This document shows, piece after piece, positions 18,701-26,958 of a stretch of 64,000 nt of DNA. The stretch is taken from positions 2,354,001 through 2,418,000 of the forward strand of contig NZ_CP120416.1 in the NCBI RefSeq assembly GCF_032773895.1, given 5' to 3'. How positions within the stretch are numbered: the stretch's first letter is position 1; every line of letters begins with the position of its first letter. Below the pieces are notes generated by a model, which saw only the letters and a list, made by a program, of their open reading frames with translations, did no database searches and was not told where the DNA came from. A program made the position numbers and the translations under genes. The DNA is from Teredinibacter sp. KSP-S5-2 (GTDB taxonomy: Bacteria > Pseudomonadota > Gammaproteobacteria > Pseudomonadales > Cellvibrionaceae).

Positions 18701-21700
18701 AGCATTAAAGCTGTTGGCCGTCACATTGCCCAACGCATCCAATGATTCCGTTACATTGCCGCTGGCATCCACAGTATTGGTAACCGTGTTGCCATTCGCA
18801 TCGGTCATCGATGTTAGCGCGCCCGTACTGCTGTAGGCTCGGGTGATGGTATTCCCCAATGGGTCCGTCAACGAGGTCTGATTACCATTGACATCATAGG
18901 AGGATGTCGTAGTGTGGCCTAGCGCGTTGGTAACACTGGTGCGGTTGCCTGCCGTGTCATAGCCAAAGCTTTGGGTATGCCCCATGGCGTTGGTTTCGCT
19001 AGTAACATTACCGGAGTCATCGTAAGCATAAACCGTAGGGTTACCATTTTGGTCGCGGACGATTTCCGTATTACTGTCTGTTGAATGCTCGAATGCAATA
19101 CTGTTGCCTTCGCTATCGATCACCTCAACAATTTGACCGGCATCGTTGTAGATATTCCGCGCAGCAGGCAAACCAGACGGATCGATCACATCGGTTAAAC
19201 CGTGGTTACGGTTGTACTGGTACTGAACCACGCTACCTTCTCTATCACGCACGGCAGCCAAATCGCCTTTTGCGGAATAGAAGTAGTCAACAGAGTCCCC
19301 TGCCGGGTCCGTAATTTTGGTAATACGGCCCTGTCCATCTCGGGTGAAGGCCACGCCCGCACCGCTTGAATGGGTGATACCGTTGTAACCGAAGTTCACC
19401 TGGTTGCCATTCGGGCCTTTAACCGATTGCACACCAAAGCTTTGATCCAGGCGATACACGTAACCATCGTTTGTGGTTAATGTGTAACGGCGAGGCTCAT
19501 ACGGTGCAAAATCTCCGTCCAGCAACTGACCAGCGTTGTAGAACAACGCGACGGCACCATCTGAAACTAGAGAAGCTTCGGTTCCCGGCGCTGCGTTATA
19601 GGCGAGATCCACGTTACGTGGAGGATATAACGTCTGACAGTTATTCTGCGCAGTGGCGTTAAAGCGCATTGAGCGACGACCAGGAAGCTTGATCTTCACG
19701 TAATGGGCGCTGGCCGGTTCCACACAATAGGTTGGAATGAAACCACCGGACTTCGACATTGCCCAGTTGTTGCCCATCACCGTGTTGGTTTGTACATTCA
19801 GGTCTTGGTAATCCACCGCCCAGCCGTGGCCAAAATCAAGTGAACGGCCCTTTAAACGAGAATCGTAAGTTCGCTTCACGGCCACAGGAATGCCGGGCAA
19901 ACTGATATTCATATCGCTTAAGGTCATGGAGAAGCTGCCGACAGGTACGTCTTCAGTCAGATCCAGCGTAATGTTATCCAAGCTGGAAACGCCGTTAACA
20001 TCCACAACTTCCAGAATCAGGTCATACAACCCTGCGGGGTATTGCAACGGCTCAAGAACGGCTAACTCGCCATTCACCACAGGAGTCAAACCATAGGCTA
20101 ACTCTTCATAACCATTTTGCCCTTTCAACCGCATGAGTACGCGATAGTGCGCAAGGTTGTCATCATTGGCCGTACCGGTAATAGCAACACGATTCGCTAT
20201 TTCTGAATCCGTAGCAGGTGCACTGATCAAGGCTTCCGGTGCAGTTGCGTCTGCGCTATTGCTCACAGTGTAGTAGGTTTTGCTGATGACGGAATCACGG
20301 CTGTCTGAAGCGGTAGCACTTAACTCAAAACGCCCTGATTCAGCACTGGCCGCAAGGATTGCAACACCATTTACTAGAGTTAAAGGCTGCCCCTGATGAC
20401 TTGCAAGAACCGCAACATCACCACGCCCACCTTCAGCGACCACCTGAACAGTTACTTGCTGGCCAGGGTTAACGATTTGCGGTGACACCACAATGGTGAC
20501 ATCCAACGGTGAGGCAAATGTCGGCTGATCGGTGACCGCAATGGTGTAGTTTTGGCTACTAACCGCCTGACCATCACTGACTGAGAGGGTTACATCGTAA
20601 TTGCCCGTAGCTGATGGTTTCCAGGAAACCACCCCATCACCACTTATGGCTAACCCGGATGGGCCTTCAACCAGGCTATATGCCAGAGTGTCGCCGTCCA
20701 CATCCGATGCTTTAACAGCATACGCGTAAGGGAACCCTGGTGTAGCCTTGGTTACCGGTGAAGAGTCGATAAAGGGTGCAGTATTACCGGAGGCAGAAGT
20801 CACCGAAAGTACATAGGACTGTGTTTCAGCACCGCCTCGCGTATCAGACACGCGAATTTGCACTGGGTAGTTACCCGGTGCACCGGCAGCCCATGTGATG
20901 ACACCAGCACTATCGACAGACATTCCTGCAGGCGCTCGCGTTAGCGCATAGCTTAATGGGTCTGCATTGCCATCAACGGCTTGCACGGCATAACGATAAG
21001 CTTCGCCTTCGACTACCGTTGTTAACGGCGAGCTAAGAATGACGGGAAGCTGATTTTCTTGCGCACTGACCACAATTGAGAAAGTTTGCGTGGCACTGGC
21101 CAAACGGCTATCAACCACGCGCACTTGTACACTGTGTACGCCAATTTGCTCGAAAGATGGCAACCAGACCAATAGACCGTTGGTCATACTCATGCCAGAT
21201 GGGCCTGAGACCAGACTGTATGTCAACGCATCCGCTTCAGCGTCCGTGGCAGTTACCTGATATTGATACTCAATGTTTTCCTGAGCATTCTGTGCAGGCG
21301 TACTGGTGATCTCTGGTGCTGTATTGGGTTGCTCAGTAACAGCAATACCAAAGCTTTGCTCAACATAGTTACTGGCTGAATCCGTTACCCGCACAACCAC
21401 GTTGGCAATGCCCACATCGGCAATACCCGGCAACCATTGCACTAAGCCGGTGGCAGAAATCGACATTCCCTGAGGGGAAACGGCAAGCGCATACGTTAAG
21501 CTGTCACTCTCCGGGTCAGATGCCTCAACCTGATACTGGTACTGTGTGTCGATCTGGACTGTGTTCAGCGGGGTGCTGGAAATCGTCGGCGCAAGATTTG
21601 GCTTCGCCTCAACCGTTAAGGTAAACGATTGGTTTGACGTTAACAGGCCATCGGTCACCTCGATAACAACCGGGTGAGCACCAATATCTGCCTGGCTCGG

Positions 21701-24700
21701 TGTCCAGGAAAGAGAACCGGATTGGCTGATTTGCATGCCCGCAGGTGCGCTGGACAGAGAGAAGCTAATCGGATCGTTCTCCGCATCATTGGCAACTACC
21801 TGGTAGCTGTAGAGGCTGTCTTCAACCACTCTCAATGCTGGCGAACTCTGAATTACCGGCGCAGTGTTCACGCGAGGCGTTACTTGCAGGCTTACAGCTT
21901 CAGAAGTGCTGCCACCCACACCATCGCTCACACTTATTGTGAAGCTATAGGTACCCTGGTCACCCAATGCGGTTGGCCATTGAACCATGCCGGAAACACT
22001 ATCAACGCTCATTCCCTGTGGCGCATTGGCCAGAGAATAAGTTAAAGCATCGCCATCACTATCAGACGCAACTACTTGATAACTATAGGTTTGTGTCTCA
22101 CCAACAGAAGCTGGCGAGGTACTGGTTATTTGTGGGTTGCTATTGGCAATGGTGATAGCAAAGTTTTGCTGATCCGCAGCGCCGGACAAGTCATTCACCA
22201 CCACTTCAACTGCACTCGGGCTTGTTGAAGCTTGTGTTGGTGTCCAGGTAATTAAACCCGCAGTGCTGATGGACATGCCCTGTGGTGCGATGTTCAAGCT
22301 GTAGCTAATCACATCCCCCACATCCGGGTCGGTTACCAGTACCTGATAACTGTATTGCTGGCCTCGCTGCGCGGTTTGAACCGGCTCGGAGGTAATGGCT
22401 GGCATATCATTGGTGTTGGCAACATTGATGGTGAATGTCTGCTCGACAAATAAGCCATCAGCGTCAGTCACACGCAGCGTCACCGAGTTATCGCCGACAT
22501 TGTTGTTGACTGGCAACCAGCTTATTTCACCATTTGCACTGTCAATTTGCAGTGCGGCCGGGCCATTCACCTTACTGAAACTTAATACGTCACCAGCATT
22601 AGGATCACTGGCCAGTACGGTGAATCGGTAGGCGGTATCTTCTGTCGCGTTATCCAGGGTTTGGGTGGTGAATACCGGGGCAACATTTTGCTCCGCTACC
22701 GTCACTGTGAATGACTGCGAGCCCGAACCACCGCGGGTATCAGATACCACCACAATAATGTCATGAGTACCAATCTGCTCAGTGGTTGGCGTCCAGCTAA
22801 CCAAGCCGGTTAATGGCTCAATCGTCATGCCTGGTGGGAATTGTCCCAAGGCATAAGTCAAGGCATCGCCATTACCGTCAATGGCGGTTACCTGATACTG
22901 ATACAGGGTGTTTTCAACCGCTTGGGTAACTGGGGAGCTATCAATGGTTGGCGCGAGGTTGCGCTCTTCCACCGAGATCGAGAAATTTTGCGTATCACTA
23001 AGACCCGCCGCATCCTCAACCACCACGGTGACCGATTGCGTGCCCGCCTGACCAACAGTCGGCGTCCAGCTAATCGCACCTTGAGCATTAATCGTCATGC
23101 CTTGCGGCGCAGTGCTCAAGCGATAGGACAAGCTGTCACCCAGATCGGGGTCGACCGCTATCACTTGATAACTATATGCCTGAAGTTCAGTCGCAGAGGT
23201 CACCGGGCTACTGGAAATAACTGGAGCCTGGTTAACATTGCTCACGGTCACAGTGAACACCTGTTCCGCAAAGGCACCCTGGTTATCTGTCACACGCAAG
23301 ATAACCGTTTGCTGTCCGACTTGCGCGTTAATTGGTGTCCAGTTGATTACGCCCGTTGTTGCATCTACGGTCATACCTGTCGGGGCAACCTGCAATGCAA
23401 ACTCCAAACGCTCACGGGCATCCGGGTCTGTCGCTTCCGCATCATAGGTATACAAACTACCTTCTTGCGCGCTTAAGACGGGTTGACTGGTGAAACTCGG
23501 CGCACGGTTGCTCAAGTTAAAGCGGCGCGCTGTCGGCGTTGCCGTCACTTCACGAGAACGACATACCGGCTGGCCACTTAAAGACAGCTCTTCGACGTAG
23601 TAAAAATACGGCGTATCCAATTCCAAACCAAGGTCCAGATAGGTCGAGTATCGGCTATCGGTCGTTGCTACACGCTCATATGGACCACCTTCATTCAGGC
23701 TGCGATATACCGCGTATTTCGCTGCACCGGAATCTGTCCAGGTTAACTGGATTTTGGTCATTTTAGGCCGCGCAGCCAAATCGGCCAGACAGTTACACAA
23801 CGCATCGGCAGCATCGCGTACTCGCACCTGCGTAACAGCGATATCGCTTAGGTCAGACTGACCACTGCTGGGGAAAGATTCCGCGGTATTATCGGTTACC
23901 CGCAAGCGAATAAGATGATCACCAACCCCTAAAGCTTGTAGCTGAGCCGAAGCATCCACCACTGAGCCAGATAGGTCACCGAACACTAAATCATTGTTGA
24001 GATCCCATTGATAACTCACGATCTGATCGCCAGGCAAACCGGGTTCACTTTGACCATCATCGGGGTTAATGGAACCCGCACCATTCAACTGCCAAGGCGT
24101 GTATTGCGGACAGAACGAGTAAGGTCCACCAGCATTCGCCGTCGGTTTCAGAGGGGGTGTACTGACATCCACAAGCACCGTTGTGCTGGCCGTTTGTGGC
24201 GTTGCCGCATCATCGGTTACGCGCAGAACGACCGGATATTTACCCAACTCAGGGAATGAAGTGGAAGCAATTGGGCCGGAAGCATCAAAAACGCCATCGT
24301 TATCAAAGTCCCACTCCCAGTTAACAATTGCTCGACCGTCAACCAAGTGATAGGAGTTGGCCCCATCGAGGGCAACGGTTTGCCCTGCCACCGCCGGGTT
24401 TGGTGTTGCCTGTGCAACGGCTACCAAATCCCCTACGGGTTTTTGACTGAGAATTTCGTCGACTTTCACCGCCAACAGAGCTTTGGTGAAGGACTGAGCA
24501 GTCAGGCCACCGGCACGCAAGCGGTTCAAACTCCATACCGCTCCACCGTTTTGCATGGCCATATCGACATAGTGACTGATACTTGCACCGCTACCATTGA
24601 TTGCTCGCGGATTAACACAAGTGGTAAAGCCGCCCTGTCCATCTTCAACATACCCGACACCGGTACTGTCCATGCCCAATGCGGTGGTGCCATCTTCACA

Positions 24701-25246
24701 GCGTAAATTTACATTTATCACCGCGTTTAATAATGCGCGGGAATCGGTTAGCGAATCCAATACACTTTGGAATGTGATATTGCGATCGGTATTATCCCTG
24801 TCTTCATCGGTTGCCAGAATAACGTTTAGTACCGCACCGTTACGTCGAGGATACTGATCAATCGCGTACTGGATACCACGCCAACCGTCTTCCGTACCGC
24901 CGTTAACTACGAGCTTGCTGGATGCCGTGACAAATTCACTGGCGCTGCCAAGCAGGTCATCCCCAACGTTAATACTGCGGGGGACAACACGAGAATTACC
25001 AAAACCCACCAAACCGTATAAGTTAGGCTGGGCTTCACTGCCAATACCATATTGTTTCAAACTTGTTTCAAGAGAAGGTATTGCATCGCTAAGCCAACGC
25101 TGCTCACCCGACATCGAGCCGGATTCATCGATGACGACAACAACATCAGCGGAAACCGGACTGTATTGGGCATGGGCAAATGGTGCGCTTAGAAGGGGGA
25201 CTACGGTTGTCATTAACAACGCGCGAACCGACCGAATGAATCGCAT
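15797..25246 (-). CDS. Giant secreted vWA/PKD/cadherin-like/YD-repeat (Rhs) protein with putative C-terminal nuclease
   Basis: I start it at ATG 25246, which has AAAGGA eight bases upstream and gives a clean Sec signal peptide (MRFIRSVRALLMTT to APFAHA). A longer frame from 25312 lacks a spaced ribosome site. The product has 3149 residues. In order it holds a vWA domain with MIDAS motif (VVIDESGSMSG), two PKD-like domains (WEWDFDNDG; QWDLNNDL), one fibronectin-like domain, eleven cadherin-like Ig repeats (20520-23515), an Ig-like linker, a large YD-repeat shell, the Rhs core (YLRARFYDAETGRFITRDSF, then NDPVNRADPSG) and a variable tail. The tail contains RRVIDFWAQ and ALIEVKYG, a D...ExK pattern typical of PD-(D/E)XK nucleases. 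It has no PAAR or T6SS domain, so export is probably by Sec to the cell surface. It would be a contact-dependent toxin; the target is unknown. Confidence 0.88.
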   Translation of the reverse strand: MRFIRSVRALLMTTVVPLLSAPFAHAQYSPVSADVVVVIDESGSMSGEQRWLSDAIPSLETSLKQYGIGSEAQPNLYGLVGFGNSRVVPRSINVGDDLLGSASEFVTASSKLVVNGGTEDGWRGIQYAIDQYPRRNGAVLNVILATDEDRDNTDRNITFQSVLDSLTDSRALLNAVINVNLRCEDGTTALGMDSTGVGYVEDGQGGFTTCVNPRAINGSGASISHYVDMAMQNGGAVWSLNRLRAGGLTAQSFTKALLAVKVDEILSQKPVGDLVAVAQATPNPAVAGQTVALDGANSYHLVDGRAIVNWEWDFDNDGVFDASGPIASTSFPELGKYPVVLRVTDDAATPQTASTTVLVDVSTPPLKPTANAGGPYSFCPQYTPWQLNGAGSINPDDGQSEPGLPGDQIVSYQWDLNNDLVFGDLSGSVVDASAQLQALGVGDHLIRLRVTDNTAESFPSSGQSDLSDIAVTQVRVRDAADALCNCLADLAARPKMTKIQLTWTDSGAAKYAVYRSLNEGGPYERVATTDSRYSTYLDLGLELDTPYFYYVEELSLSGQPVCRSREVTATPTARRFNLSNRAPSFTSQPVLSAQEGSLYTYDAEATDPDARERLEFALQVAPTGMTVDATTGVINWTPINAQVGQQTVILRVTDNQGAFAEQVFTVTVSNVNQAPVISSSPVTSATELQAYSYQVIAVDPDLGDSLSYRLSTAPQGMTINAQGAISWTPTVGQAGTQSVTVVVEDAAGLSDTQNFSISVEERNLAPTIDSSPVTQAVENTLYQYQVTAIDGNGDALTYALGQFPPGMTIEPLTGLVSWTPTTEQIGTHDIIVVVSDTRGGSGSQSFTVTVAEQNVAPVFTTQTLDNATEDTAYRFTVLASDPNAGDVLSFSKVNGPAALQIDSANGEISWLPVNNNVGDNSVTLRVTDADGLFVEQTFTINVANTNDMPAITSEPVQTAQRGQQYSYQVLVTDPDVGDVISYSLNIAPQGMSISTAGLITWTPTQASTSPSAVEVVVNDLSGAADQQNFAITIANSNPQITSTSPASVGETQTYSYQVVASDSDGDALTYSLANAPQGMSVDSVSGMVQWPTALGDQGTYSFTISVSDGVGGSTSEAVSLQVTPRVNTAPVIQSSPALRVVEDSLYSYQVVANDAENDPISFSLSSAPAGMQISQSGSLSWTPSQADIGAHPVVIEVTDGLLTSNQSFTLTVEAKPNLAPTISSTPLNTVQIDTQYQYQVEASDPESDSLTYALAVSPQGMSISATGLVQWLPGIADVGIANVVVRVTDSASNYVEQSFGIAVTEQPNTAPEITSTPAQNAQENIEYQYQVTATDAEADALTYSLVSGPSGMSMTNGLLVWLPSFEQIGVHSVQVRVVDSRLASATQTFSIVVSAQENQLPVILSSPLTTVVEGEAYRYAVQAVDGNADPLSYALTRAPAGMSVDSAGVITWAAGAPGNYPVQIRVSDTRGGAETQSYVLSVTSASGNTAPFIDSSPVTKATPGFPYAYAVKASDVDGDTLAYSLVEGPSGLAISGDGVVSWKPSATGNYDVTLSVSDGQAVSSQNYTIAVTDQPTFASPLDVTIVVSPQIVNPGQQVTVQVVAEGGRGDVAVLASHQGQPLTLVNGVAILAASAESGRFELSATASDSRDSVISKTYYTVSNSADATAPEALISAPATDSEIANRVAITGTANDDNLAHYRVLMRLKGQNGYEELAYGLTPVVNGELAVLEPLQYPAGLYDLILEVVDVNGVSSLDNITLDLTEDVPVGSFSMTLSDMNISLPGIPVAVKRTYDSRLKGRSLDFGHGWAVDYQDLNVQTNTVMGNNWAMSKSGGFIPTYCVEPASAHYVKIKLPGRRSMRFNATAQNNCQTLYPPRNVDLAYNAAPGTEASLVSDGAVALFYNAGQLLDGDFAPYEPRRYTLTTNDGYVYRLDQSFGVQSVKGPNGNQVNFGYNGITHSSGAGVAFTRDGQGRITKITDPAGDSVDYFYSAKGDLAAVRDREGSVVQYQYNRNHGLTDVIDPSGLPAARNIYNDAGQIVEVIDSEGNSIAFEHSTDSNTEIVRDQNGNPTVYAYDDSGNVTSETNAMGHTQSFGYDTAGNRTSVTNALGHTTTSSYDVNGNQTSLTDPLGNTITRAYSSTGALTSMTDANGNTVTNTVDASGNVTESLDALGNVTANSFNAQGALTSTKDALGNTTTYTINALGKVATTTDALGNVETLGYDANGRETSSSRSRTDIDGNTYTVVKRKEYDRNGRVLAEVDAEGGRWEKTYDASGQVATEKDPNGNETKHFYDSNGNRIRTEYADGTSESWQYDIVGNKVSSTNRAGHTTTHEYDVLGRLVKETYADGTYVEKTYDALGNVLTETDENGQVRSYEYDAAGRKTAEINALLERTTFAYDGNGNLISKTDPLGRVTRYEYDALDRKLATRYADGTAVSQTLDAIGQILSETDQAGKTTQFEYDVRGKLVAVTDAIGSVTRFEYDEVGNKVAQIDAEGRITRWSYDNEGRVLTHTLPGGGVESFTYDANGNQLSHTDFAGQTSTFVYDSNNKLIEKTLPDGSVERFTYTPTGNVATTSNATATVTYTYDLRDRPVRVEYSSGAYIAYTYDAAGNQLSKETNAGATSYGYDALNRLVTVTDANAGVTSYTYDAVGNRSSVTHANGTVARYTYDNLDRLTSLVNETSAGQVISSYAYTLGLAGNRLKVVEHSGREVTYAYDDVYRLVSESVKEPAQLASVTEYTYDRVGNRLTKVVDGLSIGYTYSSDDQMLSEGVVQYEYDLNGNRVAKITQAGRVEYGYDGANRLVSTTQGGQTSGHAYDAMSNRIQSSVGGQTTTYLIDPTFEHAKVVAELGSGNTVIASYTYGDDLVSQVRNAVTRYYHFDGQGSTRALTDATQTVTDTYSYEAFGKLTNRTGSSVNTFLFNAEQLDPNTGFYYLRARFYDAETGRFITRDSFPGWKFDPPSLHKYNYTHNDPVNRADPSGKFVSIGFIGGLTRGINLALSRVGIGFAISRAMGGAALRALGMVVENAVGRILARIPGVVLQRGVTLVGNGGRRVIDFWAQVGSRVALIEVKYGLPRTTGAAMTRLVGQMQTSLSAGNGAQVVLFTFRAPSAAQMNLLLTQLGPQAGAIQHVSGLWGLVQWARFFFLLP
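16450..19880 (-). repeat. YD/Rhs repeat shell inside the giant protein gene
   Basis: More than forty tandem repeats of about 20-21 residues follow the form YDxxGNxxxxxDxxGxxT, for example EYDALGRL-like and YDANGNQLSHTD units. In other Rhs proteins these build a hollow beta shell that holds the toxic tail. At the DNA level the repeats are diverged, so little homogenisation is visible. The Rhs core closes the shell near 16340-16450. Confidence 0.9.
20520..23515 (-). repeat. Eleven cadherin-like (dystroglycan-type Ig) repeats inside the giant protein gene
   Basis: Eleven units of about 91 residues each begin with a form of APxIxSSPV, continue with YxYQVxAxDxDGDxLxYSL and APxGMSI, then W(T/L)P, and end in VxVxVxD. 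They are extracellular calcium-binding Ig-like modules that probably act as a stalk or adhesive rod. The units differ enough that this is not a recent DNA-level expansion. Confidence 0.9.
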
Positions 25247-25324
25247 CACAAGATTCCTTTTAAGTGTATGTATTTTTTTGTCAGCGGCGTTTTTACTCAG
25301 CACCGCTGACATTCCTGAAGGGGA

Positions 25325-26077
25325 CTAACGAGAAACGCGTCGAGACATCACCAAACCTAAAAAGCCGATCATGAATAACGCTAAAGAGCCAGGCTCTGGA
25401 ACAGACACGTCAACATTGCGAAAAATATCCACGTAACCATTAAAGAAAAAATCAACATTTGAATCGAAGTCGGAATGACTTAAACCACCAATATTTAACA
25501 AACTGGTTTCAAACACCCCGGTAATTGCATCGCCTGCATTTAAATTACCAATCTCAAAACCAAGTGCCATCGAGACATCATCTTCCAAACCGGCGGGCAC
25601 CTCGTTGGTGTTATCCAAAGCACCGGCCAACAAATTATCGTAAATGTTACCGAAAACATAACCCGGCTCATCGATTTCCCACATGTCCGCACGATTATCC
25701 GCAGCACCAGCACCATCGACAGAAACCAATGCGCCGGATTCGTTAAAAAAGGTATTCACAGCCTGATCAATTTCTGCATCGAGGAAAACGAAGAAACGAA
25801 CATCTTCCAGTACGGATCCGGTATTATTGGTAATACTCCAGGTTGCGCTACCGAGGCCGTTCGCATCCAGCGTAGAAGTAAAGGTTAAGTCCAGGCCCGA
25901 ACCGATAAAATCGTCCGCACCATAACCACCGACACCGCTGTGCGTATAGGAATCTACACCCAAGGTGGAAGAATTAAGAAAGGCACTGTATTCCTGTACC
26001 ACGAGCGCCGACGTATTGGTCGACAAAAGACATAATAAAGCACTACTCAATATTAATTTATAGGCTAACCGCAGCAT
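25325..26077 (-). CDS. PEP-CTERM sorting-domain exported protein
   Basis: The protein has 250 residues if started at ATG 26077 (GGGAG six bases upstream, clean signal MLRLAYKLILSSALLCLL). Upstream in-frame ATGs at 26083 and 26110 are less well placed. The C-terminus VPEPGSLALFMIGFLGLVMSRR is a textbook PEP-CTERM signal: a PEP motif, one hydrophobic span and a basic end. It is processed by an exosortase encoded elsewhere, and family members go to exopolysaccharide-associated surfaces. The body (VVQEYSAFLN, many Asp/Asn/Gly) is of unknown function. It lies 78 bases before the start of the giant YD-repeat gene on the same strand and may share its transcript. Confidence 0.88.
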   Translation of the reverse strand: MLRLAYKLILSSALLCLLSTNTSALVVQEYSAFLNSSTLGVDSYTHSGVGGYGADDFIGSGLDLTFTSTLDANGLGSATWSITNNTGSVLEDVRFFVFLDAEIDQAVNTFFNESGALVSVDGAGAADNRADMWEIDEPGYVFGNIYDNLLAGALDNTNEVPAGLEDDVSMALGFEIGNLNAGDAITGVFETSLLNIGGLSHSDFDSNVDFFFNGYVDIFRNVDVSVPEPGSLALFMIGFLGLVMSRRVSR

Positions 26078-26509
26078 ATTCATCTCCCGAAAAAACTCTC
26101 CTGGCCGCAAATAAAAAACGTAACGATGAAATCGATCAAAAGAATTTGACCAATAGAGAAAGGCAACTAGAGGAATCCAGTAACTTTTATTTCACCAATT
26201 ACAACTTCAAAACCAAAGCATTAAAAACAACTAACACTAATGTCCTATATATAAACGTATTACGCTTTGTAATAGCGATACAACAATACGCCTGATTAAA
26301 AATTAAACTAGTAAAATAAAAGCTATAAATAAGAATAAAGATGATGCTTACTCTTCCATGAAGCTTATGTAGCGTCCTAATAATTTATGCGAAATATAGT
26401 ACCGACTTTTTTTTACAATGAATACAGAAACAGGAAAAAAAAAAGGATGTTTTGTGAAATATTTTTGTGTTTTTAGTACCGAACCTCAAAATAACCACAA
26501 ACTAAAAGC

Positions 26510-26526
26510 TGTTAAAAAAGCTGACA
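26510..26526. promoter_or_regulatory. Operator-like palindrome, copy 1
   Basis: TGTTA-AAAAAGC-TGACA forms an imperfect inverted repeat with a seven-base spacer identical to that of the copy at 26693-26709. It lies about 430 bases upstream of the PEP-CTERM start. A role as a protein-binding site is inferred only from the repetition. Confidence 0.4.
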
Positions 26527-26692
26527 TAAAACACGTTTACAAAAAGTATTTTTAACTTTTTATGTAAAATAAACACCATAAAATTTGCACAAATTTATTG
26601 CAAATATCGCTCGATCCAGCGAAACACGTAACATAATAAATAATAGAAATTTCAATAATAGTTTAACCATTCATTAGCAGAAATCGCTAAAC

Positions 26693-26709
26693 TGTCAAAA
26701 AAGCTGACA
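26693..26709. promoter_or_regulatory. Operator-like palindrome, copy 2
   Basis: TGTCA-AAAAAGC-TGACA is a perfect five-base inverted repeat. It matches the copy 183 bases away at 16 of 17 positions. The cognate regulator is unknown. Confidence 0.4.
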
Positions 26710-26850
26710 CAAATAATTTTACGTTCTGCGTTGACGTCGCAAACAACAACTAAAAAAATCTACTTTTTAATACCACGCTTCAGTCAACTTACCAGGACTA
26801 ACCTACGTTTAAAAACATCCATACAGAACAAAAAACAAACTCCGAAAAAT

Positions 26851-26883
26851 AAAAAAAGCCACCTATTTCGTAGATGGCTTTTT
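26851..26883 (-). terminator. Intrinsic terminator after the TonB receptor gene
   Basis: An AAAAAGCCA/TGGCTTTTT stem (one internal mismatch further in) is followed on the minus strand by a long T-rich tract. It lies about 75 bases after the receptor stop codon. Confidence 0.75.
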
Positions 26884-26958
26884 GAAAAGGTCATTGAGCT
26901 GTAACGATAATTACATACTGATACTTATATATGTGTCAGTCACTCACACAACGGACAA

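Larger units (their letters stand above)
26078..26958. other. AT-rich gene-free region with two operator-like palindromes and a terminator
   Basis: About 880 bases without a plausible gene separate the PEP-CTERM gene, whose promoter must lie here, from the 3' end of the TonB receptor gene. Visible structures are the two TGTYA/TGACA palindromes and the terminator, listed separately. I could not assign a promoter with confidence. Confidence 0.45.

Noticed and set aside
19228-19240. Second ops-like match (GAAGGTAGCGTGG) on the minus strand
   Set aside because: It lies inside the YD-repeat coding sequence, differs at two core positions and is explained by the codons for EGSVV.
22841-23476. 211-residue plus-strand frame
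   Set aside because: It is antisense to the cadherin-like repeats of the giant protein. Its length follows from the codon bias of the real gene.
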